Positions 59,401 through 64,000 of a stretch of 64,000 nt of DNA are shown piece by piece; position 1 is the stretch's first letter, and every line of letters starts with the position of its first letter. The translations under genes were made by a program, and so were the position numbers. The notes beneath the pieces are model-generated. The model had not been told where the DNA came from. It saw nothing but the letters and a program-made list of their open reading frames with translations, and ran no database searches. Where the stretch lies: assembly GCA_951640165.1 (NCBI GenBank), contig OX621247.1, forward strand, positions 24,278,001 through 24,342,000, written 5' to 3'. The stretch comes from Pseudoips prasinana. Lineage: Eukaryota > Arthropoda > Insecta > Lepidoptera > Nolidae.

Positions 59401-62227
59401 TTGGCTTGTATCACGATGCGAAGTGTTTTTTCAGCAATGCCTAATGTATGTAACAAAAAAAAATTGCATACCCTTTTTTCTACTCCATTCAACAGAAAAT
59501 AATATGCCGTATTTGGGTTTCTAGGCTTTGCAGGTTGTTTATTCTGGACGTCAACCTTGATACGTCTATATGCTACGTTCAGTGGTTTGACACAGGAACT
59601 CAGATACCCTCTTTGCCGCTGTAAGTCACCTAATTCCCAATAACTGTCAAAAATAGCTTTTCTTTCTTCTTCAGAAAATTTACTGGCACAAGAAATTCTA
59701 CACTAATATGAACATGTGGGACCCATGACTTTACCACTCACATACTTCTCTGTTCTAGAAAGATACTCTTTTTCTGTATTTTTAAGTTGCTTTGCACATA
59801 TTCTTTTCCAATTATTTGGATTTCTGGTACGTTTTTTTGCCTTTTTTGGCTCTGGTGGTTCAGAAATCATAACGTGAGTTGCAACAGACGCTTGAGAAGC
59901 AGAAACATTGGTTTCATGTTCATCATCCAAACTAGAAGACGAAGAAAAAGAGCTACTTGAACCACTGTCTTCGCTATTGCTACTGTCACTGTTATTTGGT
60001 GACGTGGGCTTAAATTCATCTGAACTAGTCCCAGAAAAGTCACCTTTGTCAGAATCAGATGTAATTAATGAATCCGTACCTTCCTGAATTTTGGAACCTG
60101 ATATTTTTGATACTCTTTGATTAGATGAGCAATCATTCTCAGTAGAATAATTATCTTTAACCAATCTTACTAATTTAGCCCCCCGTGACTCCATTATGTA
60201 ATGACCTAAAACACAAGAACAAATAATGAAATCTAGAACAACAATGACCTAATTGTAACAAGCGTCATTGTTCCTATGAATGTATGAATAAATATTTGGA
60301 AAAATGACATAAGTTACACTTGAGTCAATGTACCTCTTCTAAAATAAAATAAAAAATGGCCTAATTACCTTAGAGTCGTTGTAGCACAGTGAAGCAACAC
60401 AGTCGTCGGGCTCCCCGCGAGTAACTGACCAATTAGTCGTTGTTGTTTTCAAGTCTCGCTCGATTTGACGTTGACACTACTTACATCTAGCGGAATTTAT
60501 GGTATTTACAGAAGAGTCGATGTTCCTTACGTTAGTTTAACACTTTTTATAGTGTTTGTTATACTTAAGTCAATTTGAATTAATTTTGCACTTGCGTCGT
60601 TGTAATTCTAAGGGTGCGATATATATATAAACATTCTGCTTTATTATTCATTTTTTTACATTAAAATTATACAGTTCACACTGGTCAGAATCATTCATTC
60701 ACTTTTTCCTTCCCTAAGTTCCGAAGACAAACTAGCATTTTGAAATGTCAAATTGCCAATATAATTATTAATCTGTGAAAATGGATTCTGATATTATTTT
60801 GATTTTAAGAGAATTAATGTGTTTGGATGGTTAATTTGAAGCAGTTTTTGGTGTTATTTATATAGTATGTGTTTCTTCCAACAATCAAGATGTTCATACC
60901 TAACTAAAAGTGCGCGATTGATGACGAAACTAGTGATTTTCGTGCCGAGTAGTGTTTGTTTACCAAATAAGACAAGTAAGAAAAAATGGACCGTACATTA
61001 TCAAGGTGCCCTTAGATTATTGTCGCTTAAACTAAAAACACGAACTACTGGTACTAACAAACTATGTGGTTTGGTTGAGAATCTAATGCGCTCGCCACTT
61101 GTTTGAGAGTCACCGAATTATTATAAAAGCTTAGTAATTGAAAAATATGTAATACTTTGTTACTTACTTAACGATAACACAACATAAAACATATATATAT
61201 TAAAACCTCACGACGACTGGGCCATTAGCTTAAATCTAGTTCTTAAAATGTAAGCTTAATCATTTATTAGACATTTATACTAAATTATGAGCTTGACAAG
61301 TAATTAGTATGTTTATAATAAGTGCAGCTAATTTTTCTTTAAAGACATATTTCATCAATATAAATATATTAAGATGTGAAATATTCCTCTAAATCTTTAT
61401 ATCCATTTCACGAAAATTATGAATATCGGCATTTTTATATTTTATATGGATAGTTGAAGAAATGTTTTTATATTGATAAATAAATGCAATATTTTTATAT
61501 GTTATACATTAATTTAGATTAAATAATAAACACACATACATACTACTTACCATGCGTTTAATGCACATACCCATGGTCGAAATGAGAAGAGATTAATTTT
61601 GTTTGTCTTTGTTATGTTTATACACTTACTGAATATGAAACATAATTATCGAGGTACTAGCTGTGCCCCGCGGTTTTACCCGCGTTAAATTAAATAAATT
61701 ATCACAGCTCCTCCCCCGTAGGTGATAGCGTAATAATATGTAGCCTATATGTTGACCCGACCTCTTAGTAATATTCATGCAAAATTTGAAGTAAATCCAA
61801 GCAGTATTTTTTGAGTTTAGCCCGTACATACATACAGACAAACAGATAAATAGACAAAAATTCTAAAAACAATATTTTTGGCTGCGACATCGATTGTAGA
61901 TCACGCCCCAGGTATCCTTTAAAAAAAATATTCAATGTACAGTTTTGACTTTCCTACGATTTTATTATATGTATATAGATTTGACAATATTACTTAAAAT
62001 GATAGTAAGAAAATTCGTCGAAAGCGTGTCGTAATTAGGATGTGTGACGTTGCAGGGCGCTGGCACTGCGTGGAGTGCGCCGTGTGCAAGTCGTGCGGCG
62101 CGCGCTCGGCGTGGGGGCCGGCGGGCGCGGCGGGCGGCGCGGCCGAGGCGGACTGGCACCACCAGACCAAGCGCGGGCCCGGCGGCCACAAGGTGTACTC
62201 GCACTCGCTGTGCACGCCCTGCGCCAG
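39025..62227 (+). CDS. e(y)3: e(y)3/SAYP (PHF10-type) subunit of the PBAP chromatin remodeller, 12 coding exons, 3' end outside window
   Basis: Coding exons: 39025-44489, 44569-45067, 45143-45246, 45334-45435, 45520-45595, 45753-45903, 46340-46569, 47856-48085, 50224-50365, 52436-52610, 54276-54464, 62056-62227. All GT-AG with consistent phases; 2,511 codons plus two bases are visible. In Drosophila SAYP joins Brahma PBAP with TFIID and activates transcription; PHF10 (BAF45a) is the mammalian relative. The order is a long disordered Ser/Glu-rich region with KLNIKP repeats, AT-hook, RGG-rich basic region, SAY domain and two PHD fingers. The second PHD is followed by HSLCTPCAR and a donor, so at least one more exon with the end of the finger region lies beyond 64000. 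It is larger than Drosophila SAYP (about 2,000 residues), mostly through exon 1. Confidence 0.93.
44569..45067 (+). CDS. e(y)3: e(y)3 exon 3: RGG-type basic, G+C-rich exon
   Basis: It encodes DRPAILLKPRGGRGRGRGG, a Pro-rich stretch (PSPIAPSPIAPLTDDPPAEP) and a second Gly/Arg run (RGRGGRGGRGGRGRTPRGRG). The exon is far richer in G+C than the surrounding DNA. RGG runs commonly bind RNA or are Arg-methylated; the role here is unknown. Confidence 0.9.
45143..46569 (+). CDS. e(y)3: e(y)3 exons 4-8: SAY domain
   Basis: Five small exons (45143-45246, 45334-45435, 45520-45595, 45753-45903, 46340-46569) encode ETLGIYGRVCGPATTTVQLF, KVWTAADVKEYTWPPPDTAD, MIQEQVAMFLNVKSFKRRYA, ERDYVLSKGLVTEALCDLG and ITAVDASEVLDIMLSDYPHK, the SAY domain conserved between SAYP and PHF10. 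The final part is a charged linker (VDVKPDEKITRVEMKPEKP). Confidence 0.93.
45940..46290 (+). repeat. Two adjacent SINE/LINE-tail repeats in e(y)3 intron
   Basis: Two degenerate copies, each with CGAAAGTTTGTGAGT, a middle block ACACATAGGCTATAATTTAT and an end GTGGGGCACGGCTAGT / GCGGGGCACAGCTAGT. Relatives are at 52030-52225 (minus), 57010-57330 and 61655-61980 (minus). Confidence 0.75.
46868..46934 (+). repeat. 3' fragment of SINE family B
   Basis: GGATGTAATTTGTGTCCGTC, TATTATATGTTTGTAAAGTA and CGACACAGGGAT recur in the full copy at 52725-52915. Confidence 0.75.
46935..47855 (+). other. e(y)3 intron sequence, nothing recognised
   Basis: AT-rich intron DNA with no repeat matched elsewhere in the window and no coding signal. 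Confidence 0.5.
47856..48085 (+). CDS. e(y)3: e(y)3 exon 9, after the SAY domain
   Basis: G+C-rich exon encoding DMAAAAIASASEWNARANAL, LQSLTVQRPRPVPTGPVPVH and HTYRGYTPDQLR. This Pro-rich connecting region continues in exon 10 (50224-50365: YFPLNTVLSEPPAPPAAPEW, SDSEPDWGYRSSISEDSDPP). Confidence 0.9.
48511..49741 (+). mobile_element. 1.1-kb dispersed element, copy 2, in e(y)3 intron
   Basis: Homologous to 31992-33066 from CAGATATCTAAAATAGG to TTTAATGCTCTGAG, with the shared CTCAAACAGCATGGCTCGCA and GTAACGATTGCACAGGACGG. It has an extra 150 bp near 48590-48740. The flanks read TATAGGACCA (left) and TATAGCCATA (right), a possible diverged duplication. Confidence 0.7.
50035..50130 (-). repeat. 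SINE 3' fragment
   Basis: GGGACAACTAACATACTGCC, CCCAAACTAGGCAGAGCCTG and GGCAACCTGACAACTGATAA match the end of the SINE at 25560-25630. Confidence 0.7.
50630..50667. repeat. Perfect palindrome, 17-bp arms, 4-nt loop
   Basis: ACAAGCTAGCTAAATGT, AGTG, ACATTTAGCTAGCTTGT, in an e(y)3 intron. Confidence 0.95.
50668..52029 (+). other. e(y)3 intron 10 sequence, mostly unrecognised
   Basis: Holds the 62-bp match to 14826-14888 (at 50697-50758). The rest shows no exon or repeat that I can match. Confidence 0.45.
52030..52225 (-). repeat. SINE/LINE-tail repeat, inverted
   Basis: The minus strand runs from CACTAATATTATAAAGGCGA, AGGTTTGTGAGTGTG to GTATAACCGCGGGGCAGAAC and TAGTATATATA; same family as 45940-46290. 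Confidence 0.75.
52436..54464 (+). CDS. e(y)3: e(y)3 exons 11-12: first PHD finger and most of the second
   Basis: Exon 52436-52610 encodes a basic stretch (RKKLTKTKRSSQVEV) and LCRVCKLRLEANRKYT plus FLVCANCNAK; exon 54276-54464 encodes LHPSCLELNADTIRKC, YPWQCAECKTC (end of PHD1), then CSCRQPADDDKMLFCDLCDR and GFHIYCVGLDTVPTG (PHD2 start). The C4HC3 spacing is intact. Tandem PHD fingers of the PHF10/DPF type read histone tails. Confidence 0.93.
52725..52915 (+). mobile_element. tRNA-derived SINE, family B
   Basis: The head has GTGTGGCGCAGCGGCTAAGA (box A) and GGGTTCGAGACCCGCACC (box B); the body has CAAATATTTGTGTGACCC, and the tail ends with CCGCGACACAGGGATTACAT. Lies in e(y)3 intron 11. Confidence 0.85.
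52916..54275 (+). other. e(y)3 intron 11 sequence, nothing recognised
   Basis: No repeat match or coding signal beyond short chance frames. Confidence 0.45.
54536..54965 (+). mobile_element. Decayed RTE-clade LINE fragment with internal palindrome
   Basis: Broken frames resemble the RTE C-terminus at 13515-13945 (AATGGAGAGGCATCC; AAGTGGCAGTGGCCAGAGCA; AAGGTTCTCGAGTAGCGACC) and a decayed end (GGAGGTATTTGTCCAACATT). An unrelated-looking palindrome interrupts it at 54821-54872. Confidence 0.75.
54821..54872. repeat. Perfect palindrome, 22-bp arms, 8-nt loop
   Basis: CATCCAACACAAGAAATATGTA and its exact complement flank CGCTCTTT. Confidence 0.95.
55960..56080 (+). repeat. RTE-type LINE fragment
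   Basis: CATACCTACCAGAGAACGGG and GCAGCAGCG match the minus strand of 35733-35760, and CATCGCATCCCATAAG resembles the same copy further on. Confidence 0.55.
56412..56996 (-). pseudogene. Tc1/mariner (IS630) superfamily transposase, C-terminal part, frameshifted
   Basis: From 56990 the minus strand reads VPGSVIVLDNAPYHS, with the second catalytic Asp (DN.PYH), and then SRLAARVPNMSRRKAWLQ before a stop. After a frameshift near 56765 it continues NVIVLRLPPYHCELNPIELI then WAQLKSYV, where LNPIELIW carries the final acidic residue of the DDE triad. A Ser/Glu-rich tail ends at 56412. At least one stop and one shift disable it. It lies antisense in e(y)3 intron 12. Confidence 0.75.
57010..57332 (+). 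repeat. SINE/LINE-tail element, copy facing right
   Basis: AAATCGTAGGAAAGTCAAAA, GGGGCGTGATCTACAATCGA, AAGAGGTCGGGTCAACATAT and CGCGGGGCACAGCTAGT. An inverted copy lies at 61655-61980, roughly 88 percent identical by eye. Confidence 0.85.
57333..57999. other. AT-rich intron sequence, nothing recognised
   Basis: Contains one extra ATCAGTCTTCTGAAGA (57921-57936), the motif also found in the hairpin at 58000-58104. Confidence 0.4.
58000..58104. repeat. 48-bp-arm hairpin, one mismatch, 9-nt loop
   Basis: 58000-58047 pairs with 58057-58104; the only mismatch is in AGTAAAAGTT/AACTTCTACT. The arm contains TTAATAGAAGACTGATTTAA. Additional copies of AAATCAGTCTTCTGA stand at 57921 and 58112-58127. 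Confidence 0.95.
58215..60194 (-). pseudogene. DUF7869-like gene, copy 2 (antisense in e(y)3 intron): nonsense codon, core deletion, RTE insertion
   Basis: ATG at 60194 (MESRGAKLVRLVKDNYSTEN) opens an acidic Ser-rich region, then RTRNPNNWKRICAKQLKNTE and MGPTCSY, an in-frame TAG (about 59704), and continues in the same frame with CRISCASKFSEEERKAIFDS, LGDLQRQRGYLSSCVKP, KEVRQSIIDHIQSIPKIESH, VDGGLTVSEMHRNY, YIFNTQFNIGFFIPKKDQCD and VVTTYDLQAVLSCPVGDSSA to 58854. There the first acidic motif (YDLQ) is kept, but the SDNCxGQN and GHxxxxVD region is missing. Right after, in another frame, comes the C-terminal domain: DLKVLAKELNLNLSKN, GDQIRLSELKVVQF, KLSYKTENML, SIIIDEIHLHP, then an RTE insertion, then KIPISERKKQDILQLIEKNI and PHYYAEYYSNL, stop near 58215. 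Nonfunctional. Confidence 0.72.
58366..58655 (-). mobile_element. 5'-truncated RTE LINE with 13-bp target-site duplication
   Basis: It encodes IRRIAKLKWQWAGHIARR, WGRKVLEWRPRTGRRSVGRP, WRSLGEAFVQQWTSFG and ends in TGATGATGATG. On the minus strand ACACCTCCATCCG occurs just before the insert (TGAGATACACCTCCATCCG) and just after it (GATGACACCTCCATCCGGC). Removing insert and one duplicate restores the DUF7869-like frame. Confidence 0.9.
60236..60607 (-). promoter_or_regulatory. Cluster of degenerate 18-bp motifs upstream of copy 2
   Basis: Element-strand consensus about AGGWACAWYGACKCWWGT. Plus-strand examples: ACAAGCGTCATTGTTCCT (60258), ACTTGAGTCAATGTACCT (60318), ACCTTAGAGTCGTTGTAG (60367), ACAGAAGAGTCGATGTTCCT (60508), ACTTAAGTCAATTTGAAT (60563), ACTTGCGTCGTTGTAATT (60590), weaker CCAATTAGTCGTTGTTGT (60430), and one in the opposite direction ACAACAATGACCTAATTG (60237). 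They lie immediately 5' of the ATG at 60194. Confidence 0.55.
61655..61980 (-). repeat. SINE/LINE-tail element, copy facing left
   Basis: Inverted relative to 57010-57332: plus strand ACTAGCTGTGCCCCGCGGTT, ATGTTGACCCGACCTCTTAG, GTAGATCACGCCCCAGGTAT and TTTTGACTTTCCTACGATTT. Confidence 0.85.
62056..62227 (+). CDS. e(y)3: e(y)3 exon 13: end of second PHD finger
   Basis: It encodes GRWHCVECAVCKSCGARSAW, a Gly/Ala-rich insert (GPAGAAGGAAEADWHHQTKR) and HKVYSHSLCTPCAR, then a donor GTCAGT. Strongly G+C-rich compared with its AT-rich introns. The split codon (phase 2) requires another exon, not found up to 64000. Confidence 0.92.
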
Positions 62228-64000
62228 GTCAGTACGCACGGCGCCCTCCAAGGGTAGCCCGTAGCCACGGACGTAGCCTCTGTCTGTATCAAACTATACA
62301 CAATATAAGTGATTAAAGATTATCAGTTTTCATAATATGTAAAATATTTATACAAAGATATTGAATAATATTTTCTACCAAAATGCCCTAATCTTATAAA
62401 TACTATTTAGTAAATTGTAACTATCTCTCTATTAACTTTGAACCACCAACAGATAAACAGATCATGGTGAAATTTGCTAAGACATGACAAATGATGCCAT
62501 GAGCATATTCGCCATTTAAAATGTTGTTCACGCGAGTAGCAAGCAATTATAGAATTGAAGACCAAAATTACTACTATATTTGTACCTGCAAATGCGATCA
62601 ATTGCTTAAACTTTTTTTCAGTAACCTGTCCCGTAAATTATTTGAGAATGCTTATGATTTTTTTATAAAATTAAGTACTTTTAAATAATCTAATGTACTT
62701 GATTTAAAAAGCAAATATTATCTCAATGTTGCATTTATAAACAAAATAGTCTCAATTTACTGACTAATATAAATTTTAAAAATCAATCTCGTAATATGTG
62801 ATGATCACATATAAACCCCATAGTATCCAATGTCTAGTTTTAAACATAATAAATATACCAAGTGTTACATAAATAGTAGAGGAAACTTAAGAACTTACTG
62901 AAGAAATGAAACAAAAGCAGTTTACAAAATACGAAAAATATTTGTTTCACCATCCATACAAAATGCATCAGCTGATCTTTATACTTGTATGGGATTAATT
63001 GTCTGACCTGACACCCGTTGTTCAGATTCATAGGTAAATTAGTTTGCTTAGGTTACGTCCACTAATTATATAACACCTTGTTTATTTTACGAATTATGCA
63101 AACGAATATTCTAAATATTGCAATAATTACAATTATATGCGGCACAACTCTATTTCGAAATGGAAACCAACTGTAGTATTTGAATATAAAGAGATTCTTA
63201 TTTTTATCAATACAATACGCTGGCTACGTCCGTGACTATTACATGATACTGTTTAACTGAGACCACATCTACATTTGATATATCATACAAATAAAATAAA
63301 TTACTATACTACTTTTTATTATTATCAGAAATGTAATAAACACTACAAAATATATTGACTTTTAAATGACATGATAATTTTTATGCCATCATTGTGGAAC
63401 AAGTTTTATATCGCCACCAAAAATCTATGGAGTTGAACTATTTTTAAGTGTTTCTGCTAGAAGAACGTTAATTACCACCACTTTCATATATGGAGGTCTT
63501 TAATAAAACCATAAAAGTACAGTTTTTTAGCTTTCTTTGAAATAGGTTGGCGAAAAAGGTCTTTAATAAAACCATAAAAGTACAGTTTTTAGTTTCCCTT
63601 GTAATAGGTTGGCGAAAGCGAGCTCGCACTAGTGATTCGACCGCTTACTGTACACAAGTAATTGCATTTCCACGTATATCATGTCTTTGGTTATCTTAGA
63701 GTTCTTTTCATAGATATGGTCTCAGTTCAAGATGTAGTCCTCAGGCACGGTAGGGCATTATTCGCACATGGTATAGTCACCCTGTTAACCTATTTACTTA
63801 GTAGTTGGGTGTGTTCACTCCGAGTCTGTATCCTGTTCTATACCTCCAATTGTATACAGGAGTTACCTAATTATCCGTTTATATGCCGTGTGATTTAACT
63901 GTACTCTAGTCTGTAGAATACCTATTCACCCAACAAAGTATTGTTCCAGAGATCTATTGTTCTATATTATGCAATTTTGTTAATACATTGAAATATAATC
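62228..64000 (+). other. Last visible e(y)3 intron
   Basis: AT-rich, without recognisable exons. Contains a possible terminal-inverted-repeat pair (CCACGGACGTAGCC at 62265-62278 and GGCTACGTCCGTGAC at 63222-63236) and a 63-bp tandem duplication (63494-63618). A 78-codon frame at 63662-63898 has no recognised motif. Confidence 0.5.
63494..63618. repeat. 63-bp tandem duplication
   Basis: AGGTCTTTAATAAAACCATA ... AATAGGTTGGCGAAA occurs twice in a row with a few differences in the middle. Confidence 0.85.

Noticed and set aside
62040..62316. Several overlapping frames on both strands around 62.1 kb
   Set aside because: All are shadows of the G+C-rich PHD exon 62056-62227.

Overview
The window is animal nuclear DNA and almost certainly from a moth or butterfly (Lepidoptera). 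Genes are split by GT-AG introns. The repeats are of kinds typical of lepidopteran genomes: a Helitron ending in CTAG, RTE-clade LINE tails ending in TGATGA runs, tRNA-derived SINEs, and many short elements ending in ...GGGGCACAGCTAGT. No bacterial signals, rRNA genes or CRISPR arrays were seen. All calls come from reading the sequence; no database search was possible.

Layout. 1-10.6 kb is a transposon graveyard. The 3' part of an autonomous Helitron (1-1283) sits inside the 3' LTR of a young, nearly intact Ty3/gypsy retrotransposon (1284-6121, minus strand, primed by tRNA-Trp, CsRn1-like). Next come a decayed gag-protease region of a second gypsy family (6294-7706, minus), a double perfect hairpin joined to a Helitron Rep remnant (8344-8620), and a LINE whose 5' part is inverted (8757-10323). 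11.4-14.3 kb holds a four-exon gene of a poorly described family with DLQ, SDNCxGQN and GHxxxxVDxxH motifs (DUF7869-like), broken by a frameshift and an RTE insertion. 14.9-15.7 kb is a 12-bp minisatellite. 16.3-17.0 kb is a jockey LINE tail. 17.3-18.7 kb holds two minus-strand exons of an unidentified gene.

20.3-31.8 kb is the conserved core. It contains complete models for mitochondrial RNase P nuclease PRORP (minus, 5 exons, 523 aa), the splicing factor crooked neck (plus, 5 exons, 705 aa; divergent from PRORP) and the N-terminal acetyltransferase subunit NAA20 (minus, 5 exons, 173 aa; its stop codon lies 52 bp from that of crn, tail to tail). 32-38 kb is repeats: a 1.1-kb dispersed element also present at 48.5 kb, a THAP-like exon beside a hAT remnant, a 344-bp tandem duplication and a MITE.

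39.0-62.2 kb (and beyond the right edge) is one large plus-strand gene, the e(y)3/SAYP (PHF10-type) subunit of the PBAP chromatin remodelling complex. It has a 1.8-kb-codon disordered first coding exon with about 18 KLNIKP-type repeats and an AT-hook, then the SAY domain and double PHD fingers in small exons. At least 2,511 codons are visible and the last exon or exons lie outside. Its 7.6-kb intron contains a second, antisense copy of the DUF7869-like family (58215-60194). That copy lacks exactly the core region that the first copy keeps, and a cluster of degenerate 18-bp motifs lies just upstream of it.

Most likely place for something undescribed: the two DUF7869-like loci. Their three acidic motifs suggest an RNase H-fold DDE/D transposase, so they may be defective derivatives of an uncharacterised transposon family.
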